From Antarcticibacterium sp. 1MA-6-2 (GTDB lineage Bacteria > Bacteroidota > Bacteroidia > Flavobacteriales > Flavobacteriaceae): a stretch of 64,000 nucleotides of DNA. The notes under the pieces were generated by a model. The model had not been told where the DNA came from and made no database searches. It saw only the letters and a list, made by a program, of their open reading frames with translations. The position numbers were made by a program, and so were the translations under genes. The stretch is from assembly GCF_021535135.1 (NCBI RefSeq), contig NZ_CP091036.1, positions 2,542,001-2,606,000 of the forward strand, read 5' to 3'. Positions 1-8,428 of the stretch are shown piece after piece (the first letter of the stretch is position 1; every line of letters starts with the position of its first letter).

Positions 1-896
1 TCATATGACATTACCCATGACATACTCATCGAAGTGGCTATTAGCAACATCACTATTGCAGTAGTACCTACAGAACTAATGAAAACCCCGTAAAGCTCAC
101 TTATTTTTAATTCTTTGTTTATAAAGGAAAGTACAAGACAATATAAAACAGCTATTCCTGAAGCTTCAGTTGCTGTAAATATTCCCGAAACAATACCGCC
201 AATGACAACCACCAGCAACAGAAGACTCGGCAGTGCCTGTAGAAAAGTTGTGACGATGCTTTTAAGGCTGCTTCTTTCTCCGGGAGGATATTTTTTCTTT
301 TTGATCCAGGCTGCAGCCACCAGCATCAACGCCAAACCCATTAGTATTCCCGGAATATATCCTGCCAAAAATAAGGAAGCAATAGACACACCTCCACTTG
401 CCAAAGAATACACTATAAGCACATTAGAAGGCGGAATTACTAATCCTGTTGTGGATGCAGTAATATTAACAGCAGCTCCAAATTCTTTTGAATAATTTTC
501 CCTTTGCATTGCAGGCCCTAAAATTCCCCCGATAGCTGAAGTCGCAGCAACAGCCGATCCAGAAATAGCGCCAAAAAGCATGGCCGCAATGACATTTACA
601 TAAATCAATCCGCCTGGGAGAGCCCCCATGAGGGCTTTGGCAAAGGCAATAAGCCTATTTGCTATTCCTCCCTGGTTCATAATTTGGCCCGCCAGTATAA
701 ACAAAGGAATTGCTAAAAGAGAAAAACTGTCTAATCCGGTAGCCATACGTTGGGCAACAGTTGTAAATGCAGCTAAGGAATCAATAGAAGCAAGTATAGT
801 AACAGTACAGGAGATTCCAATAGACCAGGCAACCGGAACTCCTACTCCCAAAAGAATAATAAAGGAAATTATGAGAATTAAGACTTCTGTCATCAT
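1..896 (-). CDS. dctM: TRAP transporter large permease DctM (3' end outside window)
   Basis: Large membrane subunit of a tripartite ATP-independent periplasmic transporter, the secondary carrier that moves an organic acid or sugar acid across the inner membrane using a sodium gradient. About 298 residues are present of the roughly 425 usual for the family; the gene leaves the window on the left. Reading begins MMTEVLILIISF and continues as hydrophobic helices with the typical segments LFILAGQIMN, MLFGAISGSAVA and VIPPSNVLIVY. The start ATG overlaps the dctQ stop in an ATGA arrangement (893-896), so the two are translationally coupled. Family assignment is firm; the substrate is not visible in the sequence. 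Confidence 0.93.
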   Translation of the reverse strand, partial: MMTEVLILIISFIILLGVGVPVAWSIGISCTVTILASIDSLAAFTTVAQRMATGLDSFSLLAIPLFILAGQIMNQGGIANRLIAFAKALMGALPGGLIYVNVIAAMLFGAISGSAVAATSAIGGILGPAMQRENYSKEFGAAVNITASTTGLVIPPSNVLIVYSLASGGVSIASLFLAGYIPGILMGLALMLVAAAWIKKKKYPPGERSSLKSIVTTFLQALPSLLLLVVVIGGIVSGIFTATEASGIAVLYCLVLSFINKELKISELYGVFISSVGTTAIVMLLIATSMSMSWVMSY

Positions 897-1360
897 ACCA
901 AATACTTTTTAGAATGGATGATTTCATTTAACTTATAAAATATAACCAGCACCCCACTAATGGGGACAACCATATAAACATAAGATAGCGGGAGATGTAA
1001 AGCTGCGGAAGATTGTCCTAAAATGTGATTAACATAAACCAGGTTTCCCCCTCCAATTACCAGAACTGTAAGGCTAAACAGAATAATTAGAATATTTATT
1101 ACTATTCTAAGTTTGATTCGGTTTGAGGGATTTAGTTTGGGAGGTAATATGTCTATGGCTAAATGAGCCTGTTGACCAGAGGCATATGCGGCACCTAGTA
1201 TTCCTATCCATATCAATAAATATCTGGCAATTTCTTCAGTAACTGAGCTTGGACTTTGTAAAACATATCTTGAAAACACCTGCCATAAAACCGCTGTTAC
1301 AATTAAAGCCATTGAAAGCACTAAAAATCCGCCCAGGAGTTTATCAATAATTTTTTTCAT
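893..1360 (-). CDS. dctQ: TRAP transporter small permease DctQ
   Basis: Small four-helix membrane subunit of the TRAP carrier, 155 residues as usual. It opens with a short basic N-terminus (MKKIIDKLLGG) and a first membrane helix, then the family-typical stretch VFSRYVLQSPSSVTEEIARY with the conserved R-Y/E-E pattern and LLIWIGILGAAYASGQ. It lies between dctP (1 bp gap) and dctM (4 bp overlap) in the order P-Q-M, so the three are one transcription unit. Confidence 0.93.
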   Translation of the reverse strand: MKKIIDKLLGGFLVLSMALIVTAVLWQVFSRYVLQSPSSVTEEIARYLLIWIGILGAAYASGQQAHLAIDILPPKLNPSNRIKLRIVINILIILFSLTVLVIGGGNLVYVNHILGQSSAALHLPLSYVYMVVPISGVLVIFYKLNEIIHSKKYLV

Positions 1361-1361
1361 T

Positions 1362-2345
1362 CTATTCTACTGCCTGAATTGCTTCTATTGTTCTTTTCAT
1401 TAAAGGATCCCTGCGGAATTCCTCATACATTGGCCCCACCAATTCCCTAAACTTTTCTTTATCGGGATGTATAATTTTAACTCCTGCCTCTTTCATTCCT
1501 TCTAATGCCTCTTGTTCAGATTCCTGCCACAGCTTTTTTTGATAGATTGATGATTCTTCAGCCGCTTCTTTTAGCCATTGTTTTTGCTGATCATTAAGTT
1601 TGTTCCAGACAATGGTACTAATTATTAATTCATCCGGTACAGCAGTATGTTCATCCATAGAATAGTACTGGCATACTTCGTAATGATTGTTCAGGTAGTA
1701 ACTGGGTAAATTGTTTTCGGCCCCATCAACAATTCCCTGTTGCAGTGCAGTATAGAGTTCGCCCCAGCTAATTGGTGTAGGAGAACCTCCTAAATGTTTA
1801 ACCATATTAATAGCGCTCTGGCTGGGCATTACCCTAAGCTTTAGCCCCTTTAGATCGTCTGGAGTTTCAATAGGAATATCTGCATAAAAATTACGGGTCC
1901 CCGAATCATAGAAAGTGAGTCCTATAAGCCTTTTACTTTCGCTACTCTTCAATAAAGTTTGACCAATTGCCCCCTCTAAAACTTTATACCGATGTGCGCT
2001 GTCACGAAATAAATAAGGAAGATTCAACACTTTAAATTCGGGTGCGAAATTTTCCATAGTTGCTGCAGAAACCTTTGTCATTCCCAAACTTCCTATTTGC
2101 AATAATTCAAGACATTCCCTCTCTGATCCCAATTGCTGATTGGGATAAATTTTAATACTTAAGCTCCCTCCAGATTTTTCCTCTACCTTTTCTGCCATAT
2201 ACACCATGGCTTTATGAACAGAGTGAGAGGTGTCTAAACCATGGCCTAACCTAATAATTTGAGTTTCTTCTTCAGTATTACAAGAAGCGCACAGGAACAC
2301 CAGACATAATAGAAATTTGCTATATGTAATTAATCTTGATTTCAT
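1362..2345 (-). CDS. dctP: TRAP transporter substrate-binding protein DctP, predicted lipoprotein
   Basis: Periplasmic solute receptor of the TRAP system. I place the start at 2345 (MKSRLITYSK) rather than the longer 2387 reading, because the shorter form begins directly with a basic signal sequence and a lipobox-like end (FLCASC), implying a membrane-anchored receptor. DctP-family landmarks are RLGHGLDTSHSVHKA at the mature N-terminus, GLKLRVMPSQ with the conserved ligand-binding arginine near the middle, and QQGIVDGAENN. About 327 residues. In Bacteroidetes such PQM operons often serve hexuronates, but nothing here fixes the substrate. Confidence 0.92.
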   Translation of the reverse strand: MKSRLITYSKFLLCLVFLCASCNTEEETQIIRLGHGLDTSHSVHKAMVYMAEKVEEKSGGSLSIKIYPNQQLGSERECLELLQIGSLGMTKVSAATMENFAPEFKVLNLPYLFRDSAHRYKVLEGAIGQTLLKSSESKRLIGLTFYDSGTRNFYADIPIETPDDLKGLKLRVMPSQSAINMVKHLGGSPTPISWGELYTALQQGIVDGAENNLPSYYLNNHYEVCQYYSMDEHTAVPDELIISTIVWNKLNDQQKQWLKEAAEESSIYQKKLWQESEQEALEGMKEAGVKIIHPDKEKFRELVGPMYEEFRRDPLMKRTIEAIQAVE

Positions 2346-2705
2346 GTTTTTAGTGCTTCCCGAAAAAGAAGGTTCATTTTCCGTCAATTCTTCGGAAAAA
2401 TATTAATTCGAAAAATTAGTACTTATAAATAGTTAATACAAGACTCTTTATGGTATACTTTTTCTAATTAAAGCTTCTTTGCAGGTTCCAATGTAATCAA
2501 GTTTTAGCAAACCTAAGATTCAATTTTAGAGTTCCACTGCAAAATTTAAAAATTATATCAGGTAGCCAGTGCCATTTGTACAGCAACAGCGGTTTTGATT
2601 TTTATAACTAAATCTCCTCTTCTCAAATTAAGAAGGACACCTTCATAAAGTTTGATTTTTCCGTAGGTAAGAATCTATAAGCGGAAGTGAAAAACGGAGA
2701 TCTGG
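2346..2705. other. Intergenic region upstream of dctP
   Basis: About 360 AT-rich bases between the dctP start and the end of the next leftward gene. I see no convincing open frame, RNA fold or repeat here. It should hold the promoter of the TRAP operon, but no clear TAnnTTTG box stands out. Confidence 0.4.
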
Positions 2706-3167
2706 CTATATCTTTACTCCCATCCCTACAAATCCTGAATTTACCACTATATCCCAGTCTGTCCTTACTTTTCTTTCAGCTCTGGCAGTTACAAAAAACA
2801 TCCCCAGATGATATTCGAGAATGGCATTTAGACCTATGGAAGGAGTCAATTTTTTCGGTTTATCTATGAGGCTCATTTGAACTCCAAGCCCTTGTTTAAA
2901 TGCTCTTTTATAGTGAAAAATATGGGTAAGATTTAAACCCGCAGTTTTATATTTTAAATCTCTGAAAGTTTCATAGAAAACATCAGCTCTAAACCATTGT
3001 GCTGAAAATCCTGCTTTCCATACTCCATTGTAGCCTTTTTCATTTACGGTACCACCAAAAATTGCATTACGGGCGTCAATTTCAGTTTGTATTGTGAAAT
3101 ATTGATCAGGTTCAAACTGAGCAGTAGCCATTAGCGGAAACATTAAAGCCAGGAGGAGGGATTTCAT
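2706..3167 (-). CDS. Secreted or outer-membrane beta-strand protein, function unknown
   Basis: 153 residues. A short cleavable signal peptide (MKSLLLALMFPLMATAQ) precedes a body of alternating polar/hydrophobic strands rich in aromatic residues (WKAGFSAQWFRADVFYETF, ILEYHLGMFFVTARAER). It ends in a glycine/hydrophobic strand (GFVGMGVKI), as small outer-membrane beta-barrels do. No enzyme motif is visible. It stands alone, 104 bp from the downstream short-chain dehydrogenase gene. Confidence 0.75.
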   Translation of the reverse strand: MKSLLLALMFPLMATAQFEPDQYFTIQTEIDARNAIFGGTVNEKGYNGVWKAGFSAQWFRADVFYETFRDLKYKTAGLNLTHIFHYKRAFKQGLGVQMSLIDKPKKLTPSIGLNAILEYHLGMFFVTARAERKVRTDWDIVVNSGFVGMGVKI

Positions 3168-3271
3168 TTCCGCAGAAATTATTTATTTATAATAGTTAAA
3201 TTACTGTTGACATCTATAACTTTAATTGTTGACACCTAAAACTTTAAGTCGACGATAAGAACAACTCTCTG

Positions 3272-4048
3272 CTAAGCTCCCTGTCCTACGGCTCTCATTA
3301 AGCCACCATCCATAAAATATGTAGAACCCGTGACGTAATCTGAATCTGAAGAAGCCAGAAACACGGCCAGTTTGCCTATCTCCTCCGGGCGACCCGCTCT
3401 TTTCATAGGAATATTCTGTGTCTTTTCCTCTCTTTCTTCCTTATTATCTTTTGCTTCCTGATTCATTGGAGTAAGAATCATTCCAGGGGCTATATTGTTA
3501 ACATTAATTCCTTCTTCGGCAAGCTCCAGAGCAAGGGTGCGGGTAAGCATTTTTATAGCTCCTTTTGAACTGCAATATTCTCCCGTTCCCGCCGCAGCAA
3601 TTTCCTCATGAACAGAACTCACATTTAAAATTTTTCCCTTTCCACCATTTTCTCTCCTTATTTTAATAAATCTCCTAACACAGAAAAAGTATCCATATAA
3701 GTTAGTTTTAATTGCTTTATCCCATTTTTCGGTAGACAAATCGGCAATTTCTATTCCCAGGCCATTCACTGCGGCGTTGTTCATAAGGATGTCAATTGTT
3801 CCAAATTCAGCCAGTGCACTATCAAACATTTGTTCTACTGCCTGTTCATTACTCACATCTACCTGAAGCACCAGTCCTTTTGCACCTTCATTCTCGACTT
3901 TTTTAAGCGTCTCTTTTCCTCCTTCTTCATCTGAATGGTAAGTGATTACCACATTCGCTCCTTCTTTGGCAAATTCTATGGCAGTTGCCTGTCCTATTCC
4001 GGAATCGGAACCTGTAATTAGTGCTGTTTTTCCATTCAATTTTCCCAT
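3272..4048 (-). CDS. Short-chain dehydrogenase/reductase (glucose 1-dehydrogenase-like)
   Basis: Classical NAD(P)-dependent SDR of 258 residues with a Rossmann fold. The dinucleotide motif is TGSDSGIG near residue 12, followed by NNAA, and the catalytic Ser...Tyr-x3-Lys appears as SSVHEE... then YCSSK. The C-terminal DGGLMRAVGQGA matches glucose-1-dehydrogenase-like SDRs. Substrate is uncertain. The stop lies inside GCTTAGC (plus-strand GCTAAGC, 3271-3277), a string that elsewhere in this window replaces GCCGGC. A ten-residue longer C-terminus is therefore possible, but the GQGA ending looks natural. Confidence 0.92.
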   Translation of the reverse strand: MGKLNGKTALITGSDSGIGQATAIEFAKEGANVVITYHSDEEGGKETLKKVENEGAKGLVLQVDVSNEQAVEQMFDSALAEFGTIDILMNNAAVNGLGIEIADLSTEKWDKAIKTNLYGYFFCVRRFIKIRRENGGKGKILNVSSVHEEIAAAGTGEYCSSKGAIKMLTRTLALELAEEGINVNNIAPGMILTPMNQEAKDNKEEREEKTQNIPMKRAGRPEEIGKLAVFLASSDSDYVTGSTYFMDGGLMRAVGQGA

Positions 4049-4335
4049 ATCAATAAATATTATGTTATTCTTCGGATTAAAAGCTACTTAAAACCTTCTG
4101 ACTTTCCTGTTAATGAAAAGGTAATACTACAAGAATTTATCTTTTACTACCAGGATTCAGAAATTCGAATAGCCTTCAGAAGAGTCAGAAAGATTATTAT
4201 TTAGTTTTTGCCTGCCATAAACAACAGCATTTTCTTTTCCAAAAATAAATTATGGAAAATCAGAAAAAATTGTAATCTTAGACGCCATATTGCCCTACAT
4301 TAAAAACCGCCTTAGAACTTTAACCATCCCCTACG

Positions 4336-4839
4336 ATGAAACAAAGTAAATCGATTAGATTGTTAGAAAATCAAATCGAAAATATTCAGAATAAAGCTAT
4401 TAACAGAGATGAATGGCTTACCTCGACAGCTTCAGTCCTTCTCAGAGTTTTCCCATTATCCGCACAAATTAAAATAGATCAATTAAAAAACATTGAGAAG
4501 AATCCGCAGTACTTTGAAGATATTAGTGCAGAAGAAAAGATCGCAGTGAGAAAAAGCAAGGCTAAGCGGTACCTGCAAAATTACATAGAAGAAATAGAGT
4601 TGTTAGGATTAGAAAGCAACGGTAGTAAACTGGAACTTTTCTTTGGAAGTTTAAGATTCTGGCTTTTGGTGATCGCTCTTTGCGGTGTGAGTTTTCTTGC
4701 GGGGAATACTGCGTCCGGTAAGGTTTTCAGGCAATCCCACATACAGGAATATCATGAGCTGGAACAACAAATTGACAGCCAGAAAAAGGAGATCGATTCT
4801 TTAAACACGGAACTTAGAAGTAATAGAATTTTAGGATAA
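4336..4839 (+). CDS. Single-pass membrane protein with coiled-coil ends, unknown function
   Basis: 167 residues. A polar, helical N-terminal half (MKQSKSIRLLENQIENIQNK) leads to one predicted membrane helix at about residues 114-131 (FWLLVIALCGVSFLAGN). A short coiled coil (HELEQQIDSQKKEIDSLNTE) ends the protein. I do not recognise a family. It precedes terC by about 100 bp on the same strand and could be cotranscribed with it. Confidence 0.7.
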   Translation: MKQSKSIRLLENQIENIQNKAINRDEWLTSTASVLLRVFPLSAQIKIDQLKNIEKNPQYFEDISAEEKIAVRKSKAKRYLQNYIEEIELLGLESNGSKLELFFGSLRFWLLVIALCGVSFLAGNTASGKVFRQSHIQEYHELEQQIDSQKKEIDSLNTELRSNRILG

Positions 4840-4936
4840 TTATAACCTATTACTACCCTATTAAGCTGCTTTTGTACATTGAAAATTCCTAATTTTAAAT
4901 CTTTACAACCAGCTCAATAAAAACTAATAAGTAGTT

Positions 4937-5678
4937 ATGGAAATATTTTTAAATGCCGACACCTGGATAGCATTGGTAACTTTGACATTTATGGAGATAG
5001 TGCTGGGCATTGATAACATAATATTTATTTCCCTCGTTGCAGGAAAGTTACCTGAAGATCAACAGAAAAAAGCCAGGTTAGGCGGTCTTGGACTGGCTTT
5101 GGTAATGAGAATCCTTTTACTACTAAGTATTACCTGGATCGTAGGTCTTACAGAACTAGGTGATGACATTTGGTGACTTTGCCTTAAGCTGGAGAGATAT
5201 TATCCTGGTAGGTGGTGGTATTTTCCTGCTCGTTAAAAGTACGCTTGAAATTCATCATAAAGTTGAGGGACAGGAACAAAGCAAAGAAGTTAAAAAGGTC
5301 AGCTCATTTGGTTATGCTATCTTACAAATTGTCTTATTGGATATAATATTTTCTTTTGATTCGATACTTACAGCAATTGGATTAACAGATGAACTTATCC
5401 TGATGTTTATTGCAGTGACAGTTTCCATTATTGTAATGATGGTTTTTGCCAAAGCTGTTGGTGAGTTTGTAAATAAGCATCCTACAATTCAAATCCTTGC
5501 TTTATCATTTTTGATCTTAATTGGTGTAATGCTTATTGTTGAAGGTGCACACGCACACGTTCCCAAAGGCTATATCTACTTCGCGATCTTCTTCTCTCTT
5601 GCCATCGAAATGCTAAATATGAGATACAGGAAGAAAGCAGACTCTGTAACGCCGGAAGATCAATCTACAATCTCGTAG
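4937..5678 (+). CDS. terC: TerC family integral membrane protein (reading frame broken at 5155-5161)
   Basis: Multi-helix TerC protein, a family linked to metal (Mn2+) export and tellurium resistance. The N-terminal part carries the signature [19 protein letters not shown] with acidic residues in the membrane. After the break the frame resumes with [19 protein letters not shown], and the second repeat [15 protein letters not shown] is intact. Reading ACTAGGT at 5155 as ACCGGT gives LTEPVMTFGD, matching the family, so I treat it as one gene of about 247 residues. Its 3' end overlaps the convergent gene by 19 bp. Confidence 0.9.
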
Positions 5679-6241
5679 TGGATAGGCTTAAAACTACCGT
5701 TATTACTATCCTCAGCCGAACAGGCGGTAAGGCCTACTACAAGATCCATTTGAGCTTCAAATAGAACATAATCCCCTGCCTTACTCATAGGTGGATCTAC
5801 ACTCAGTTTCCCGTCGGGTTGAAACTGTACGTTCATAAAGATATTGAAAGCGGTGGGTATATCATCTGGTTCAATACCAAACTGCTCCAGGTTGGTATAG
5901 AGATTTTCAAAGCAACTCGGGTGATATTCCGGGTTCTTATACATAATTTGAAAAGTCTCCGGGCTGCAGGGAGCAAGAAGGAAATCATTTCTCCCATTGG
6001 TGTCTTCCAGGATCTCCATCATTTTATTGCTGCGGTTACTCCATAAAAAGTCGCCTTTGGTAATAAGGAGATTTTCCTCAAAATCTAATGTTTTACCAGA
6101 TGATATTTTCTCCCGAAGATCTTCAGCATTAAAAAGAACCATATCACTAACCTGTTCTCCCTGTGGATCTATAACCTTTAATCTCTGACCCTTTTTTAGT
6201 TTAAATGCGGCACCAGATTGTTTTTCAATTTTATAAACCAT
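5660..6241 (-). CDS. DUF1989 / urea carboxylase-associated family protein
   Basis: 193 residues of the DUF1989 family, whose members sit beside urea carboxylase or guanidine-degrading enzymes and bind metal. Visible features include QGEQVSDMVLFNAED near residue 30, NDFLLAPCSPE and a late SVDPPMSKAGDYV segment. It is the third gene of an operon: its ATG lies 11 bp inside the end of the upstream paiB frame. It follows a GntA-like N-hydroxylase, which fits guanidino or urea chemistry, but the reaction is unknown. Confidence 0.85.
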   Translation of the reverse strand: MVYKIEKQSGAAFKLKKGQRLKVIDPQGEQVSDMVLFNAEDLREKISSGKTLDFEENLLITKGDFLWSNRSNKMMEILEDTNGRNDFLLAPCSPETFQIMYKNPEYHPSCFENLYTNLEQFGIEPDDIPTAFNIFMNVQFQPDGKLSVDPPMSKAGDYVLFEAQMDLVVGLTACSAEDSNNGSFKPIHYEIVD

Positions 6242-6848
6242 GTTCTTCTTTTATATTTTTACTTAAAGGGCAGCTCATAAAGTCATTCTTTTTTTCGAGA
6301 TGGTCTACGACACTTTGGACATCTTCCTTATCACTACCCTGGTGTAGTTTAGCAATTGCTTCTACTTTAATCAGGATTGTAACCAAAACCCCGTAATATA
6401 AGGCAGGTGGTCCCTAATAATATCTTCCGGAATATCCTGGTAGTATAAAGGTTTATCCTGATCTCTTTCAAATCTTGCGATAAGTTTTTGAAGAGATTCC
6501 TCCAGCTCCCAATCTGTTTGAACAGCAATTTTTGCATTTACATGAACTGCGGAATAATCCCAGGTGCTAATGTCTTTTTCTTTATACCAGGAAGATGAAA
6601 CATAAGAATGAGGGCCCTGAAAAACAATTAGAGCCTCTGCACCATCTTTAAGATGGTGTAGTTGTTCATTGTGATTTGCTATATGCGCAAATAGGTAGAA
6701 ATCATCTGGAGATCCTATAGCCAAAACCGGAATATGAGTTGCAAGCAGGCGCTCCCCCTGTACCACAAATGTTGCAAAAGGATGCTCTTCTATAAACCTG
6801 AAAAATGTAATCCTTCTCCCGTTTTAGGTATTTCTTAGGTTGATACAT
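6231..6848 (-). CDS. PaiB-like FMN-binding split-barrel protein (two frame breaks)
   Basis: Member of the PaiB family, flavin-binding split-barrel proteins sometimes annotated as negative regulators. Start MYQPKKYLKREKDY at 6848; then, in a second frame, ATHIPVLAIG, LFAHIANHNEQ, YVSSSWYKEKDISTWDYSAVH, the family core. In a third frame IKVEAIAKLHQGSDKED reaches a stop at 6231. The breaks are near 6796 (an extra G after CAG) and 6375. Unlike the other breaks in this window, the first does not fit an RCCGGY site; the second fits only loosely as GCCGGT. It starts 2 bp after the gntA-like stop codon. Confidence 0.83.
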
Positions 6849-6849
6849 C

Positions 6850-7551
6850 TTATTTTTGAGCCTGAAGAAACGGACATTTCCATTCTTCTCCAACTTTTCT
6901 TCCACTATATTGTTTAGCCTCGCTGCTCGCCCCAAAATCCTCAAGCATAGGATTTGTACTTCCCTGCAGTTCGGTATCACGTTCCCTAATCTTATCCCTT
7001 ACAGTTTGATAAGTTCCCATTTCCCGTAATCTTTCAAACTGCCAGTGTAAATTAAAAGCCAAAGCAGGATAAGGACTTTGTCTCGCCATCCTGGAGCTGT
7101 TTGGATGCAGGCCAACCATATAAAAGGCTTTCCCGTTTATACTGAAACTAAAATCCTTATTAGCAGGATCTGAACTTACTGCAGGATCCCAAGGCTGCTC
7201 ATCCAACTCGTGCAGAAACTGAAGTTGCTTCCACAACAACTCTTCGAATTGTTCCTCCGTATACTTTTTTCGATCCTTAAATACTGCAAAGAAGGTAAGA
7301 AAGTCATTAGACTCAAAATCATACCGGGAGAGATATGTCTTAATATCTCTTAATATCTTTGCTGATGTATTTTTAGATCCAAAGTTCTCGTAGACGTGAA
7401 AATCTACTTTATCCATGGTAAAAACCGTTTGTGCCATTACACAGGGATGGTTTTTTTCAAGGATAAAATTTTTAAATTCGTTATGGATTTCTTTATTTTC
7501 CGGAGAAACTTTTGTTTTCTCAGCAGAAAGTTTTTTAGTACTTACTTTCAT
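6850..7551 (-). CDS. GntA-like heme-dependent N-hydroxylase (YqcI/YcgG family)
   Basis: About 233 residues from the start MKVSTKKLSAEK at 7551. A longer upstream reading exists, but it would run into the divergent promoter region. The family hallmarks are all present: NHPCVMAQ, WKQLQFLHELDEQPWDP, the histidine-containing VGLHPNSSRMARQ, then IRERDTELQGS, TNPMLEDFG, SEAKQYSGR and EEWKCPF. Characterised relatives (GntA of guanitoxin synthesis, RohS of azomycin synthesis) oxidise nitrogen of amino or guanidino groups using heme. It is the first gene of an operon with a PaiB-like flavoprotein and a DUF1989 protein. Actual substrate unknown. Confidence 0.85.
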   Translation of the reverse strand: MKVSTKKLSAEKTKVSPENKEIHNEFKNFILEKNHPCVMAQTVFTMDKVDFHVYENFGSKNTSAKILRDIKTYLSRYDFESNDFLTFFAVFKDRKKYTEEQFEELLWKQLQFLHELDEQPWDPAVSSDPANKDFSFSINGKAFYMVGLHPNSSRMARQSPYPALAFNLHWQFERLREMGTYQTVRDKIRERDTELQGSTNPMLEDFGASSEAKQYSGRKVGEEWKCPFLQAQK

Positions 7552-7655
7552 ATAAATTGTTGAATACTCAAAAATAACCCCATAAATGTCTCTGGGATTT
7601 GAGTTTAAGAATAAATTAGGTGTATTTTTAATGAAGATTAACAGCTGTGGACGTG

Positions 7656-8078
7656 ATGAAGATTTTCTTAAGTGCAATTATAACTACTTCTCTAATGACC
7701 CTTTTCAGCTATATAGTCTCCGCTTTCAGCCATTCCCAGTTTAGAGAACCTCAACTTTTAAACGAACTGATAAATAGGTCAACAGCACTTGCCTTTAAAC
7801 CGGGCCAAAAGAATTTAAGCGGGTGGATTATTCATTATTCTATAGGATTATTATTTGTGGTAATCTTTAGAATGATCTGGAATTTCACAATAATTGAACC
7901 TACCTATCTTTCTGGTGCCTCACTGGGATTTATCTTTGGTTTTATAGGAATAACAGGCTGGAAGATCATGTTCAGCTTAAGTCCAAATCCTCCAGAAATT
8001 AAGTTTAAAAGTTTTTATCTTCAGCTTATTGCTGCACATATCATTTTTGGAATAGGTGCTACGCTGCCTTTTTTATAA
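7656..8078 (+). CDS. Small integral membrane protein, unknown function
   Basis: About 140 residues from MKIFLSAIITT with four predicted membrane helices (LSAIITTSLMTLFSYIV; IIHYSIGLLFVVIF; GASLGFIFGFIGITGW; LIAAHIIFGIGATLPFL). A conserved-looking GWIIHYSIG loop sits between helices one and two. It is divergent from the GntA-like operon with about 105 bp between starts. I do not recognise a named family. Confidence 0.7.
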   Translation: MKIFLSAIITTSLMTLFSYIVSAFSHSQFREPQLLNELINRSTALAFKPGQKNLSGWIIHYSIGLLFVVIFRMIWNFTIIEPTYLSGASLGFIFGFIGITGWKIMFSLSPNPPEIKFKSFYLQLIAAHIIFGIGATLPFL

Positions 8079-8100
8079 TATTTCCTAATCTGTATTGTGC

Positions 8101-8358
8101 TTAGTAGCGAACCATTAGAAAAAGCATAAACCCGTTTAGGCATAATGCCAAACCATTTGTTGCAATAATAGGCATATCCTTTTTAGTTACTCCATACACC
8201 ACCCACAAGGCCAGGCCTACGAGAAGCACGATAAACATTCCCGGAGAAACATCTTTAACTTTTTTTGTTTTCCACGCCTTCCAAATTTGTGGAATAACAG
8301 CAACTGTAGTACAAATACCCGCAATCAATCCCAAGATGTCTGTCCAACCTAATGCCAT
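8101..8358 (-). CDS. SemiSWEET sugar transporter
   Basis: 85-residue, three-helix PQ-loop protein: a bacterial half-SWEET that dimerises to carry sugars across the inner membrane. The PQ motif (TVAVIPQIWKAWKTK) is in helix one and a second polar segment DVSPGMFIVLLVGLALWVVYG follows. It ends IATNGLALCLNGFMLF, with the helix-3 asparagine typical of the substrate site. Length matches the family. It is convergent with the upstream membrane protein gene. Confidence 0.9.
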   Translation of the reverse strand: MALGWTDILGLIAGICTTVAVIPQIWKAWKTKKVKDVSPGMFIVLLVGLALWVVYGVTKKDMPIIATNGLALCLNGFMLFLMVRY

Positions 8359-8428
8359 TTTTATTTTATTAATTATTCGGTTTTAATTCTGAATCTTATC
8401 TTTCTCCATTACCATATTAGGAAAAAGT

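Noticed and set aside
3271..3277. GCTAAGC at the stop of the first short-chain dehydrogenase as a further damaged GCCGGC
   Set aside because: The same string replaces GCCGGC in gldD, and repair would add about ten residues. However, the protein already ends with a normal family C-terminus (GQGA), so I cannot show that a site was lost.
7552..7677. Extended N-terminus for the GntA-like gene
   Set aside because: The extra 42 residues are unlike the family and would cover the divergent promoter region; the start at 7551 gives the normal length.
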